Shown here: positions 25,408-35,001 of the stretch, piece after piece
Layout: each line of letters begins with the position of its first letter
Position numbering within the stretch: the stretch's first letter is position 1
Source of the DNA: Algoriphagus sanaruensis
GTDB taxonomy: Bacteria; Bacteroidota; Bacteroidia; Cytophagales; Cyclobacteriaceae
Direction of reading: 5' to 3'
Assembly: GCF_001593605.1 (NCBI RefSeq)
Contig: NZ_CP012836.1
Location: 2,174,501 to 2,238,500 of the forward strand
DNA length: 64,000 bases
Notes under the pieces: generated by a model
Databases searched by the model: none
What the model was told of the DNA's origin: nothing
What the model saw: the letters and a program-made list of their open reading frames with translations, nothing else
Made by a program: the position numbers and the translations under genes

Positions 25408-27090
25408 ATGAGCAATTTCCCTTGGCAAAAGTTTTATCCTGCTGCTGTTGACAAAGAAGTCAACTGTGCAGCCTATTCCAGTGTCAATGAACTGTTTGAA
25501 GAGAGTGTTAAAAAATACAGTGATGCAGTCGCTTTTGAATGCATGGGTAAAACACTTTCCTATTCAGAGCTGGATAGATTGAGTGCTCAGTTTGCCAATT
25601 ACCTCACCCATGTCTTAAAGTTAGAAAAGGGCTCTCGAGTAGCCATTCAAATGCCCAATGTGCTGCAATATCCAGTAGTTATGTTTGGCGCCTTGAGAGC
25701 AGGAATGGTGGTTGTAAATACCAATCCTCTTTATACTCCGGCAGAAATGAAACATCAGTTTAATGATGCCGGTGCAGATGTGATTGTCATCGTTGCCAAC
25801 TTCGCTTTTCATTTGGAAAAAATCCGATCTGAAATTAAAGCCAAGCACGTGATCGTAACAGAGCTTGGAGATTTGCTCGGAGGCCTGAAAGGGGCTATCG
25901 TTAATTTGGTTGTGAAGCACGTCAAAAAAATGGTCCCAGCTTATTCCATTCCAGGTGCTGTGAAGCTTAAATCTGCCTTAGGAATGGGGGCTGCTTATGC
26001 GTTCAAACCAGTGGCTTGTAATTTAGAAGATCCTGCTTTTCTCCAATATACAGGTGGTACGACAGGGGTTTCTAAAGGAGCTGAACTTACCCACGGAAAC
26101 ATTGTCGCCAATATGCAGCAGATTTCCGCTTGGATGAAGCCTAAGTTGCAGGAGCGATCTGAAATTGTAATCACGGCTTTGCCGCTCTACCATATTTTTG
26201 CTTTGACAGTCAACTGTTTAGCGATGCTTAAGATCGGAGCTCATAACGTTTTGATTACAAATCCTCGAGATATGAAAGCGTTCATTGGGGATATGGCTAA
26301 AAAGAAATTCACGGTTATTACTGGTGTAAATACCCTTTTCAATGGTCTTTTGAATCAGGAGGCTTTTATGAATCTTGATTTTTCATCGCTCAAAATCGCA
26401 GTTGGCGGAGGGATGGCCGTGCAAAAAGCTACCGCTGAAAAGTGGAAAAAAGTAACTGGAGTTCCGTTAGCTGAAGGATATGGTTTAACTGAAACTTCTC
26501 CAGTGGCGACTTGTAATCCAATTGACGGAACAGAGCGAATCGGTACTATTGGTATGCCTCTGCCGAATACTGAAGTAATGATTGCCGATGATGAGGGGAA
26601 TCCCTTGGCCAATGGCGAGCGTGGTGAAATCCTAATCAAAGGACCGCAAGTGATGAGGGGCTATTGGAATAGACCTGAGGAGACTGCGCTCGTCATGCAT
26701 GGAGAATGGTTTAAGTCCGGTGATATCGGTGTCATGGATGATGATGGATTTATCAAAATCGTCGATCGAAAGAAAGAAATGATTCTGGTTTCTGGATTTA
26801 ATGTGTATCCAAACGAGGTGGAGGATGCAATTGCCTCTTGCCCAGGAGTCCTTGAGGTAGGGGTGATTGGGATGCCAGACGCTAAGTCCACCGAGAAGGT
26901 GGTTGCCTATGTAGTGAAAAAAGATCCATCATTGACCGAAGATCAGGTAATCGCGCACGCAAGAGAATATTTGACAAATTATAAAGTGCCAAGAGAAGTG
27001 TATTTTACCGAGGAACTTCCAAAATCCAATGTGGGTAAAATTCTAAGAAGGAAAATCAAGGAAGCTCATATCGAAAAAGTGGGAGCCTAA
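25408..27090 (+). CDS. fadD: Long-chain fatty acid-CoA ligase
   Basis: A 560-residue AMP-forming ligase that activates fatty acids to acyl-CoA. The phosphate-binding motif YTGGTTGVSKGAELTHGN is near residue 213. The adenine and substrate motifs are AEGYGLTETSP, GEILIKGPQVMRGYWNRPEET and FKSGDIGVMDDDGFIKIVDRKKEMILVSGFNVYPNEVE, and the C-terminal catalytic Lys is in KSNVGKILRRKI. The long-chain specificity is inferred from overall FadD similarity and from the acyl-CoA dehydrogenase just upstream; medium-chain use is possible. Closed by a strong terminator. Confidence 0.94.
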   Translation: MSNFPWQKFYPAAVDKEVNCAAYSSVNELFEESVKKYSDAVAFECMGKTLSYSELDRLSAQFANYLTHVLKLEKGSRVAIQMPNVLQYPVVMFGALRAGMVVVNTNPLYTPAEMKHQFNDAGADVIVIVANFAFHLEKIRSEIKAKHVIVTELGDLLGGLKGAIVNLVVKHVKKMVPAYSIPGAVKLKSALGMGAAYAFKPVACNLEDPAFLQYTGGTTGVSKGAELTHGNIVANMQQISAWMKPKLQERSEIVITALPLYHIFALTVNCLAMLKIGAHNVLITNPRDMKAFIGDMAKKKFTVITGVNTLFNGLLNQEAFMNLDFSSLKIAVGGGMAVQKATAEKWKKVTGVPLAEGYGLTETSPVATCNPIDGTERIGTIGMPLPNTEVMIADDEGNPLANGERGEILIKGPQVMRGYWNRPEETALVMHGEWFKSGDIGVMDDDGFIKIVDRKKEMILVSGFNVYPNEVEDAIASCPGVLEVGVIGMPDAKSTEKVVAYVVKKDPSLTEDQVIAHAREYLTNYKVPREVYFTEELPKSNVGKILRRKIKEAHIEKVGA

Positions 27091-27113
27091 ACTTCTCGAA
27101 GGATTAAGCATAT

Positions 27114-27139
27114 AAAAAACCGCGGAAGCGGTTTTTTTT
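27114..27139 (+). terminator. Terminator after the fatty acyl-CoA ligase gene
   Basis: A ten-base stem (AAAAAACCGC / GCGGTTTTTT) around the GGAA loop with an eight-T run. Confidence 0.92.
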
Positions 27140-27241
27140 GTTTTTTTGCAGCCTGATTCCTGTGTAGGTCTATGGATTTACCTTCGATCTTTATCCGTTT
27201 CCTCACATTCTATCCCTTTATTTCACACTTTTCAAAATTCC

Positions 27242-28621
27242 ATGAACTGGCAGCTAGTTAAAGACGCAATACTTGGGAAAGAGCAGGACTTCACGAAACT
27301 TTCTCTAAAAACGGCCATTTTTCTGTTGGCGATTCCAATGATCTTAGAAATGATCATGGAATCCTTGTTTGCTGTCGTGGATATCTTTTTTGTGGCAAAG
27401 TTGGGGAAAGAAGCCATTGCTACAGTTGGATTGACAGAGTCTGTGATTGTTCTTACTTACGCCATTGGTTTCGGGATTAGCATGGCCGCTACGGCCTTGG
27501 TGTCGAGAAGGTTTGGTGAAAAAGAATATCATGAGGCTGGTTCTGCTACTTTCCAACTTCTACTCGTAGGTGGATTTATTTCTTTGATTTTGGGAGTTTT
27601 GGGATGGGTGTTTGCTTCTGATTTATTAAAAATCATGGGGGCAGAGGATGCTGTGGTCCATATAGGTACCTCCTATGCCCGAATCGTTTTTGCAGGAAAT
27701 ACAGCCATTATGCTGCTTTTTCTAATTAATGGAGCCTTTCGTGGTGCAGGTCAAGCTCACCATGCCATGCGCTCACTTTGGATTTCAAATGGACTGAATA
27801 TTATCCTTGATCCCCTGTTTATTTTTGGTTTGGGAAGTTGGGAAGGATTTGGCTTAGAAGGTGCTGCCATGGCCACCACCTTTGGCCGAAGCATGGGAGT
27901 TTTATACCAGTTTTACCATTTATTTAACGGGAAGCATCGACTTCGAATTTTAAGAGAAAATCTTAAAATCAACTGGGAAACCATCCGGAAAATCATTGAC
28001 CTGTCTTTAGGAGGAATGGGTCAGTTTTTAATTGATTCACTTTCTTGGGTAGCCTTAACGCGTATGAATGCCGAATTCGGTTCAACCGTTTTGGCTGGAT
28101 ATACCATCGCATCTCGGGTGTTGATTTTTACCATTTTGCCAGCTTGGGGACTTTCAGGTGCTGCGGCCACTTTGGTGGGGCAAAATTTAGGAGCCAAAAA
28201 AGTTCGACGGGCTGAACAAGCAGTCTGGTTAACTACCCGATACAATGTGATTTTTATGGCTTCAGTGACCGTCATCTATTTGCTGTTCAGCAAACAACTA
28301 GCAGGCATATTTACCGAAACTGAAGAGGTAATGAATATTGCAGCCCAAGGCTTGTGGGTCATTGCACTTGGGTATGTGTTTTTTGCTGTCGGGATGGTCT
28401 TAACTCAGGCTTTCAATGGGGCAGGTGATACGAAAACTCCGGCTTGGATAAATATTGCTGTATTGTTAGGCTTGGAAGTTCCATTGGCCTATCTACTGGC
28501 ATTTACATTTGAATTTTCCTTCTTGGGAATATTCATCGCCATTTCATTTTGCCATTCGTTCCATGCCTTGGTTTCGCTTTATTTTTTCAAAAAAGGCAAA
28601 TGGAAAAAGATTCAAGTTTGA
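27242..28621 (+). CDS. MATE-family multidrug/cation efflux transporter
   Basis: 459 residues from the ATG at 27242. The frame is open back to 27146, but that start lies directly after the terminator T-run and adds a non-conserved leader. About 12 transmembrane helices are arranged as two six-helix halves. Typical segments are AIPMILEMIMESLFAVVDIFFVAKLGKEAIATVGLTES and, in the second half, GMGQFLIDSLSWVALTRMNAEFGSTVLAGYTIASR, with the conserved GAFRGAGQAHHAM and QAFNGAGDTKTPA. It would export drugs or organic cations in exchange for sodium or protons. The substrate is unknown. Confidence 0.92.
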   Translation: MNWQLVKDAILGKEQDFTKLSLKTAIFLLAIPMILEMIMESLFAVVDIFFVAKLGKEAIATVGLTESVIVLTYAIGFGISMAATALVSRRFGEKEYHEAGSATFQLLLVGGFISLILGVLGWVFASDLLKIMGAEDAVVHIGTSYARIVFAGNTAIMLLFLINGAFRGAGQAHHAMRSLWISNGLNIILDPLFIFGLGSWEGFGLEGAAMATTFGRSMGVLYQFYHLFNGKHRLRILRENLKINWETIRKIIDLSLGGMGQFLIDSLSWVALTRMNAEFGSTVLAGYTIASRVLIFTILPAWGLSGAAATLVGQNLGAKKVRRAEQAVWLTTRYNVIFMASVTVIYLLFSKQLAGIFTETEEVMNIAAQGLWVIALGYVFFAVGMVLTQAFNGAGDTKTPAWINIAVLLGLEVPLAYLLAFTFEFSFLGIFIAISFCHSFHALVSLYFFKKGKWKKIQV

Positions 28622-28633
28622 TTCACTTTCTTT

Positions 28634-28996
28634 TTACTCCAAGAAATACGGGATGTAAATCAGTCCTGCAATAATCATTGCAGTCAGAGCTGCAAAAGTC
28701 ACAGCGCCAGAGGCAATGTCCTTGATGGTTCCAATTTTTGTATTGAAATCAGGATGGATGAAATCGCAAATATTCTCAATAGCAGTATTGAGACTTTCAG
28801 TACTTAAAACCAACCCGATCGCTAAGACCTGCCAAATCCATTCCTCTCGCGATATTTCTACATAAAATCCCAAACCTGTAAATATTCCTGCCAGGATTAA
28901 TTGAGAAATAATAGCATGCTCTGTTCGAATCAAAAAGAAGAATCCTGTAAATGCATAACCGATACTTCTTACTCTACCTAAGATAAACTTCTTCAT
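28634..28996 (-). CDS. dgkA: Diacylglycerol kinase (DgkA family; undecaprenol kinase possible)
   Basis: A 120-residue inner-membrane protein with three hydrophobic helices. The family signature is STESLNTAIENICDFIHP at about residues 67-84, with the catalytic Glu and the Asn-Thr-Ala-Ile-Glu core, preceded by EHAIISQL. It phosphorylates a membrane lipid (diacylglycerol or undecaprenol) with ATP. It overlaps the stop of the upstream cyclophilin gene by four bases, so the two are co-translated. Confidence 0.93.
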   Translation of the reverse strand: MKKFILGRVRSIGYAFTGFFFLIRTEHAIISQLILAGIFTGLGFYVEISREEWIWQVLAIGLVLSTESLNTAIENICDFIHPDFNTKIGTIKDIASGAVTFAALTAMIIAGLIYIPYFLE

Positions 28997-29817
28997 GGTG
29001 CTGGATTGTTGATTTTCATAGATATAATTCGAACCTCAGTTAAAGGTCTATCCTTAACATTGGTTTCTACAGCAGCTATCTGGTCGATGATTTCTAATCC
29101 TTCGATTACCTCACCAAATACAGTATAGCTTTGGTCCAAGTGGGGAGTTCCGCCGATTTGTTGATAAACAAGCCGATGTGATTCAGGGATTTGGTAGCGG
29201 TCAAATTTGGAATAAGCTCTTGCAATTTGATTCCATTTTTCAGACAACTGTCGAGCAAGATCAAGCTCTCCTGCAGTTCGAGCTGCCGAAATCGAATCTA
29301 AAAGGGGCTTCAATTCTGGGTCTTTTCCTGCAAAATGAGAGGCAAGAAATTGATTGATTCGGTTTTCATTATGGTTGAGCAAACTGTCATTTTGGATTTT
29401 TCCCTGCAAGATGTAAAACTGCGTACTACTTGAGGCACGCTCAGGATTATTGGTTCGTGCGGCTCCAATAGCGCCCTTTTTATGAAAGAGGTTTGGGTGA
29501 ATTTCGGCAGGAACACGATATCCAAGATCACTTCCCCCCAAGGTGTCTTCCAAGGTGGCATCCTTACTTCGGGTATCTCCGGCTTGGATCATAAAGTTTT
29601 CAATTATTCGATGAAACTGAAGGCTGTCATACACACCTTCTTGGACCAGTTTCAGGAAATTGTCTCGGTGCTGTGGAGTTTCATCGTACAAGCGAATAAC
29701 CATCCGTCCGTAATTTGTGACCAATTCTACTTCGTACGGGGGGTGTTTTTCACTTGGATTTCCTATCAAAAATAAAGAAAGAAGGATGCCAAGAGGGGTT
29801 AGAAAAAACTTGATCAT
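28993..29817 (-). CDS. Exported cyclophilin-type peptidyl-prolyl isomerase with an internal insertion
   Basis: 274 residues from the ATG at 29817, placed directly before the hydrophobic MIKFFLTPLGILLSLFLIG; the frame is open to 29868. Cyclophilin core: FHRIIENFMIQAGD with the catalytic Arg and Gln, and SSSTQFYILQGKI. A segment of about 75 residues (from NHNENRINQFLAS to YSKFDRYQIP), Lys/Arg/Glu-rich and helical-looking, interrupts the core before TPHLDQSYTVFGEVIEGLEIID. It should catalyse proline isomerisation in the periplasm and help fold exported proteins. Confidence 0.9.
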   Translation of the reverse strand: MIKFFLTPLGILLSLFLIGNPSEKHPPYEVELVTNYGRMVIRLYDETPQHRDNFLKLVQEGVYDSLQFHRIIENFMIQAGDTRSKDATLEDTLGGSDLGYRVPAEIHPNLFHKKGAIGAARTNNPERASSSTQFYILQGKIQNDSLLNHNENRINQFLASHFAGKDPELKPLLDSISAARTAGELDLARQLSEKWNQIARAYSKFDRYQIPESHRLVYQQIGGTPHLDQSYTVFGEVIEGLEIIDQIAAVETNVKDRPLTEVRIISMKINNPAP

Positions 29818-29984
29818 GGGATTAAGAATGAATTTCGTTCCAAAATAATCGAATCGAATCAAACTCAATGGTGGAATTTTTCAATCCACCCAAAAATGGA
29901 CTTTTACTGCTTTCTTGCTTCATGAAATGATTGCTGAATCATACGCAGTAAAGGCTAGTTTTTTACCGGGATTACTTTCTATTT

Positions 29985-31061
29985 TTGGTGGTGAAATCGA
30001 GGAAAATTTGGTTTGGTACGCTGCTTTCGGTGTCTTTAGGAGGGATACTCTTTTGGCTATTTTTTATTCAATCTTCTTCGCAAAAAAATCTTCCTGATCG
30101 GAAATTTGTAATCCAACCAGACCAAGGAGATTCAGTTCAATTTCAGAATCCTGATTCTTTAAAGAGTCCAAAAGTTATTACTCAAGACAGCGTAGAGTTT
30201 TTCAAACGAGTTCGTAGTCTAGCTCATGATAGTATTCCCAAAACATGGCAGGTGTTTTCAATTTATCCAGGAAAGGACGCCTTGCTTCCCTATCACCGAA
30301 TAGTTGCGATGTATGGGAATTTCTATTCGAAATCCATGGGGATTTTGGGGAGGGTATCAGAAGAAGAACTTTTGAAGCAATTTCAGATTGAAGTAGCAAA
30401 ATGGAACGAGGCAGATTCCTTGACTCCAGCACTTCCCGCCATTCATTACATTGCCATTACAGCTCAAAAGGATCCAGGCCCTGAAAACTTTCATCGACTT
30501 CGCATGCCCAAAGCCCAACTAGAAAAAGCAATTTTGTTGGGCAGGTCTTTGGGAGGAATAACCTTTTTGGACGTTCAAGTTGGTCATAGTACCGTGGAGC
30601 AAGAGGTTCCCACTTTGGAAAAGTTCCTTTTGGAAAAGGATGTGCATTTGGGAATAGATCCGGAATGGTCCATGAAAGACGGGAGTATTCCCGGTTCAAA
30701 AATCGGAACCTTGGACGCCAAGGATATCAATTTTGCAATCGAATACCTTTCGGAATTGGTTTTGAAAAATGGGCTACCACCAAAAATTTTGGTCGTTCAT
30801 CGATTTTCAAATGATATGATTACCAACCACAAGGAAATTAAGGCGACCCCCCAAGTTCAGGTGGTGATCAATATGGATGGATTTGGCTTTCCTGCCAAAA
30901 AGGTCACGAGCTATCGGAAATATGTAGGCGGAATGCCAGTTCAGTTTACAGGAATCAAACTTTTTTACCTCAATGATACGATCGAATCACCCCACAGATT
31001 GATGACTCCGAAGGAAATTCTCTCGCTTTATCCAAAGCCTATCTATATCCAATATCAATAA
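29985..31061 (+). CDS. Unrecognised exported or membrane-anchored protein, non-ATG start
   Basis: About 358 residues; family not recognised. No ATG is available: the frame begins after a TAA at 29949, with TTG 29985, GTG 29988 and GTG 29991 in a row, any of which puts a Lys/Arg-rich start before a hydrophobic segment (residues of about 9-28). The body has a barrel-like alternation with GRSLGGITFLDVQVGHSTVEQEV, DVHLGIDPEWSM, LPPKILVVHRFSNDMI and VVINMDGFGFPAKK, reminiscent of TIM-barrel glycosidase-like or cell-wall-associated proteins. No catalytic residues can be assigned. Transcribed divergently from the cyclophilin gene and closed by a terminator. Confidence 0.78.
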   Translation: MVVKSRKIWFGTLLSVSLGGILFWLFFIQSSSQKNLPDRKFVIQPDQGDSVQFQNPDSLKSPKVITQDSVEFFKRVRSLAHDSIPKTWQVFSIYPGKDALLPYHRIVAMYGNFYSKSMGILGRVSEEELLKQFQIEVAKWNEADSLTPALPAIHYIAITAQKDPGPENFHRLRMPKAQLEKAILLGRSLGGITFLDVQVGHSTVEQEVPTLEKFLLEKDVHLGIDPEWSMKDGSIPGSKIGTLDAKDINFAIEYLSELVLKNGLPPKILVVHRFSNDMITNHKEIKATPQVQVVINMDGFGFPAKKVTSYRKYVGGMPVQFTGIKLFYLNDTIESPHRLMTPKEILSLYPKPIYIQYQ

Positions 31062-31070
31062 GTAATAGGT

Positions 31071-31111
31071 AAAAAAAAACCGACCAGCATTTTTTGAATC
31101 TGATCGGTTTT
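31071..31111. terminator. Terminator between unknown gene and D-amino-acid enzyme gene
   Basis: An A-run, the stem AAACCGACCAG / CTGATCGGTTT (one mismatch) around a 12-base loop, then a T-run; usable in both directions between convergent genes. Confidence 0.8.
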
Positions 31112-31149
31112 GAATTTGATTAGAAATGAATCCTGGAGCTTTTAGTCAA

Positions 31150-32250
31150 TCATTGTCCTTCACAATGATCAATTATTTTTCCGTCCAGACTGAGGTATTC
31201 ACCCATGCAATCTGCAGTCATGCAGGAATGCACCGGTAGGATTCCGATCAGGTCTCCGACTTTCACGGAGGCTAACAATTCATCTGAAGCTTTCACGACG
31301 CCGTGCTCCTGTGAAATACTTTTGAGATAGGAATAATGGCTTGGAATGGTCCATCCTGACTCGGAGAGAATCACGACTTCTCCGAAATTTTTACTACCGT
31401 CAGGTTGAATCAAGACATCTTTTGCCAAATGAACCCCACCTCCATGAACCAGAAGTTCCTTTCGATCCAAGTTGATATCTACTACGGGCACGGCAAGGCA
31501 TACTGCGATGTCATTCTTGGTGCAGCTTCCCAATTCGGCTTGCATTAAATCGTAAAAAACGAAGTTGCCCGGTCCTAGCTCATCTACATCGCCAAACTCC
31601 TCCATTACTGCACAGCCAGGAGTATCTCCGAGTCGGGTCTTCAAATCCGGATATTGAGCTCGATATTTTTCCTTCAGCAAATGCAAAGCATCCCGACTTT
31701 CCTCATGGACTTTGGCTTTATCCTGAATGTAATACGTATGACCTGGATGGAGGTAAAAACCCTTAAATTTTAGCTTATCGCTACTTTTTGCAATTTCCAA
31801 AAGACGATCAATCAACTGGAAATCATGAATAGAAACACCTGTTCGCCCATAGCCTGCATCGATTTCAATAAAAAATCCAACTGTTTCGGTAAGGTTGGTT
31901 GCTAAGAAATTGAGCGTGTCTGTATTGACGATTTGGACCGAAAGAGACTGGCTTTGAGCCAACCGATTTAGCCGATTTGTTTCACGAATATTGAATGGAA
32001 ATGCAATGTGAATATTTTCCCAACCTTGCCCACAAAGGTATTCGGCGAGTTTGATGGAAGAAGCTGTCACCTCAGTGATTCCATAATCCTTCGCCCAGTT
32101 TCCAATTTCATGAGATTGTGCCGTTTTCCAATGAGGAACCAGTTTTTTGCCATGCCTTTTTGCTTTGTCGGACATTGCCTGAATATTGGCTCGGGTGATG
32201 GCTTCGTTGATGAGTAAAGTAGGTGAAAAGACTTGATCTAGGTAGGACAT
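31150..32250 (-). CDS. PLP enzyme of the D-threonine aldolase / D-serine dehydratase (DSD1) family
   Basis: A 366-residue fold-type III PLP enzyme with an alanine-racemase-like barrel. The PLP lysine is probably Lys42 in LVPHWKTAQS. Further barrel motifs are FFIEIDAGYGRTGV and GFYLHPGHTYY. Near the C-terminus, VHSCMTADCM carries the His-x-Cys pair that binds zinc or another divalent ion in D-serine dehydratases of this family. It would cleave D-threonine-like substrates or deaminate D-serine; sequence alone does not decide. It is not in an operon. Confidence 0.88.
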   Translation of the reverse strand: MSYLDQVFSPTLLINEAITRANIQAMSDKAKRHGKKLVPHWKTAQSHEIGNWAKDYGITEVTASSIKLAEYLCGQGWENIHIAFPFNIRETNRLNRLAQSQSLSVQIVNTDTLNFLATNLTETVGFFIEIDAGYGRTGVSIHDFQLIDRLLEIAKSSDKLKFKGFYLHPGHTYYIQDKAKVHEESRDALHLLKEKYRAQYPDLKTRLGDTPGCAVMEEFGDVDELGPGNFVFYDLMQAELGSCTKNDIAVCLAVPVVDINLDRKELLVHGGGVHLAKDVLIQPDGSKNFGEVVILSESGWTIPSHYSYLKSISQEHGVVKASDELLASVKVGDLIGILPVHSCMTADCMGEYLSLDGKIIDHCEGQ

Positions 32251-32503
32251 ACGAATTGGAAATTTACGAATACAAGTTAGCCGACTAAATCCATTCTGCC
32301 CAATTCAAATACATAAAGTGCCTTTTCCATTTAATCTTCAAATCAATTGATTATCGCAGCATAAGATTATTTCTAAGTAGGACTGTATCTTGATGTTTTG
32401 GTTAGACCCTCAAAAGACTACTGACTTTTATCATGTTTTTCTGTGACTAAGCCATCGTATATTCTGCCTCATAATCTTCAATTTTTGGGAGAATAATATC
32501 GGG

Positions 32504-33277
32504 ATGAATCTGATTCGCTACATAGACAATGAGTTTTTCAAAGAAGTCGGAGAGATTTCAAGGTTTACTGCGCGTTTTTTTCGGGAAGTAAGTAAGCCAA
32601 AGCAAGAATGGGAGGAGTTTATCAATCAATGTTTTTGGATAGGATACAAGACTCTTTCCTTGGTTGCGGTCACCGGATTTATCATGGGATTGGTTTTGAC
32701 TATTCAATCCCGACCCACTTTAGTTGAATTTGGGGCGGCTTCCTTGCTTCCTGCGATGGTGTCTATTTCGCTGGTTCGGGAAATTACCCCTGTAGTTACT
32801 TCATTGATTTGTGCGGGTAAAATTGGCTCTGGAATAGGTGCTGAATTGGGCTCTATGCGGGTTACCGAGCAAATAGACGCCATGGAAGTATCAGGTACTA
32901 ATCCTTTCAAATACTTGGTAGTTACCCGAGTTTTGGCATCAACCATAATGGTTCCTGTTCTTTCAGTTCTGGCGATTGCCATATCCTTGTTTGGAGGATA
33001 TTTAGGGGTAAATATTCGGGGAGAGGTGAGCTGGACTTTGTTTTGGTACCAAGCCTTTGATGCACTTTCCTATGGCGATTTGATTCCGTCCCTTGTCAAA
33101 ACCTTCTTTTTTGGGTTTGCTATCGGAATCGTGGGAAGCTACAAGGGATATTATTCTCAAAAAGGAACCGAAGGAGTGGGACGATCTGCCACTACTGCAG
33201 TGATCGTAGCCTCGCTGGTGGTGTTTATTCTGGACTTAATTGCAGTTCAAGTGACTGATTTGTTGGGTTTAACTTGA
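32504..33277 (+). CDS. MlaE-family ABC transporter permease
   Basis: A 257-residue integral inner-membrane protein with about five to six helices and the family segments TIQSRPTLVEFGAASLLPAMVSISLVREITPVVTSLICAGKIGSGIGAELGSMRVTEQIDAMEVSG and a C-terminal GSYKGYYSQKGTEGVGRSATTAVI. It forms the permease of a phospholipid (Mla/MCE) transporter that moves lipid between inner and outer membrane. The ATPase and the MCE protein follow immediately. Confidence 0.93.
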   Translation: MNLIRYIDNEFFKEVGEISRFTARFFREVSKPKQEWEEFINQCFWIGYKTLSLVAVTGFIMGLVLTIQSRPTLVEFGAASLLPAMVSISLVREITPVVTSLICAGKIGSGIGAELGSMRVTEQIDAMEVSGTNPFKYLVVTRVLASTIMVPVLSVLAIAISLFGGYLGVNIRGEVSWTLFWYQAFDALSYGDLIPSLVKTFFFGFAIGIVGSYKGYYSQKGTEGVGRSATTAVIVASLVVFILDLIAVQVTDLLGLT

Positions 33278-33286
33278 TCAAATGCC

Positions 33287-34030
33287 ATGGAAACTGAGCC
33301 AATAATCCAAGTAGAAGCCGTCAGTAAATCTTTTGGAAAAAATCATGTTCTGAAAGGCTTTTCCCTTTCGCTCCAAGCGGGTGAAAATCTTGCGATTTTG
33401 GGGAAATCAGGCTCAGGAAAATCGGTTTTGATTAAGTGTATTATTCGATTAATCAGTCCTGAAACAGGTAAAATCATGGTCTTGGGAAAAGACATCAGTC
33501 AACTCGATCAGGATGAAATGGATCTCCTTCGAGCTGAGGTTGGCTTTTTATTTCAAAGCAATGCACTCTATGATTCGATGACTGTCAGGCAAAACCTTGA
33601 GTTTCCGCTACGGAGACATTGGTCCAAAGAACGGAGAGATTCAGAAGCCGAACAATTGGTTCGGGAGGCCTTGGAAGATGTTGGATTGGGACATACTATC
33701 GATATGATGCCATCTGAACTTTCGGGTGGGATGCGCAAACGGATTGCATTAGCGCGTACTTTAATCCTTAAGCCAAAAGTGATTCTGTATGATGAGCCCA
33801 CCACCGGACTTGATCCCATCACTAGTCGTGAAATATCCGAATTGATGAACAGGATTCAAGAGAAATACAAAACAGCAGCAATAATTATCTCTCACGATCT
33901 AAGCTGTATCCGAATGACTGCCAACCGGATTATCATGTTGATTGAGGGTAGAAATTATGCCGAAGGTACTTATGAACAATTAACCAAGCTTCAGGACCCA
34001 AAAGTCAGGGAGTTTTTCGAAGGACTATGA
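33287..34030 (+). CDS. MlaF-like ABC transporter ATPase
   Basis: 247 residues. Walker A GKSGSGKS at about residues 38-45, signature LSGGMRKR near residue 145 and Walker B VILYDEPTTGLDP near residue 165, with a D-loop and switch His in IIISHD. It drives the lipid transporter formed with the preceding permease and the following MCE protein. Nine bases separate it from the permease gene and it overlaps the next by four bases. Confidence 0.95.
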   Translation: METEPIIQVEAVSKSFGKNHVLKGFSLSLQAGENLAILGKSGSGKSVLIKCIIRLISPETGKIMVLGKDISQLDQDEMDLLRAEVGFLFQSNALYDSMTVRQNLEFPLRRHWSKERRDSEAEQLVREALEDVGLGHTIDMMPSELSGGMRKRIALARTLILKPKVILYDEPTTGLDPITSREISELMNRIQEKYKTAAIIISHDLSCIRMTANRIIMLIEGRNYAEGTYEQLTKLQDPKVREFFEGL

Positions 34031-35001
34031 GTGAGGACAAGCGAATTTCAAATGCCAAGCTAGGCGCATTGGTTTTGGCCGGATTGCTATTTCTGGTGTT
34101 TTCATTGTATATGATTGGGAAAAACCAAAATATTTTTGGTTCATCGATCATAGTGATTGCAGAAGTAGAAGAGGTTAATGGGCTTTTACCTGGGAATAAT
34201 GTCCGATTTAAAGGAATGGATGTGGGAACTGTGAGTGGCATCGACATGATCACCGATTCGACCATTCATGTGAAGATGCTAATTCATAAATCCATGGTCC
34301 CCTTCATTTTAAAAAACGCCAAAACCACTATTAACTCGGATGGCTTGATGGGTAATAAGATCATTCAAATTCATCCTATGGATGGATCAAGCGCTCCGAT
34401 TGAGGTTGGGGATATCTTGTATCCCTTGGAACAATTGGATACTGATCGGCTTATGGAACAATTGGGTTCATCAGGGGATGCTTTGGAACTTACGCTTCAA
34501 AATCTAGCTGAAATCACCGGAAAGTTCAATCAAAGTGAGGCATTATGGTCACTATTGGCCGATCCGGCCTTATCTCAGGAAATTAAATCTACTTTGGGGG
34601 AATTTAAAAAGGCGGGAAATCAGGCAGCCCAACTCGCCCGAGAGGGGAAAGAAATGATTGCGGAATTCCGTGGGGGAGAAGGAATTATGAATACCCTTTT
34701 TCTGGATACACTAGAATCCCAAAAACTGGAAAATTCTTTGACTCAGCTGCAAAACGCGGCCACCGAGGCTAGCAATTTATTGAATCAACTGAATCAAGTC
34801 GTTGCTGATATCGAAAGTGAAAAGGGAACCGCAGGCATGTTGATTTCGGATTCTGTTGTCAAATCCCAAATTGAGCGTACCCTAGAAAATGTCGAAAAAA
34901 GTACCGCCAATTTTAATGAGAACATGGAGGCCTTGAAGTCCAATTTTCTGTTTCGAAGGTATTTTAAAAAGAAAGAAAAGGAAGCAGGGGATCATAACTA
35001 A
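34027..35001 (+). CDS. MCE (MlaD-type) lipid-binding protein
   Basis: 324 residues: an inner-membrane helix at about 12-30, one MCE domain at about 38-115 (VIVIAEVEEVNGLLPGNNVRFKGMDVGTVSGIDM), and a long helical, coiled-coil-like C-terminal region (about 150-310) rich in Gln, Leu and Asn. MCE proteins form hexameric rings that shuttle phospholipids across the periplasm; the long tail may span part of it. Last gene of the three-gene unit. Confidence 0.93.
   Translation: MSEDKRISNAKLGALVLAGLLFLVFSLYMIGKNQNIFGSSIIVIAEVEEVNGLLPGNNVRFKGMDVGTVSGIDMITDSTIHVKMLIHKSMVPFILKNAKTTINSDGLMGNKIIQIHPMDGSSAPIEVGDILYPLEQLDTDRLMEQLGSSGDALELTLQNLAEITGKFNQSEALWSLLADPALSQEIKSTLGEFKKAGNQAAQLAREGKEMIAEFRGGEGIMNTLFLDTLESQKLENSLTQLQNAATEASNLLNQLNQVVADIESEKGTAGMLISDSVVKSQIERTLENVEKSTANFNENMEALKSNFLFRRYFKKKEKEAGDHN

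Noticed and set aside
27146..27241. N-terminal extension of the MATE transporter
   Set aside because: Begins right after the terminator T-run of the preceding gene and does not look like part of a MATE protein; ATG 27242 precedes the family start.
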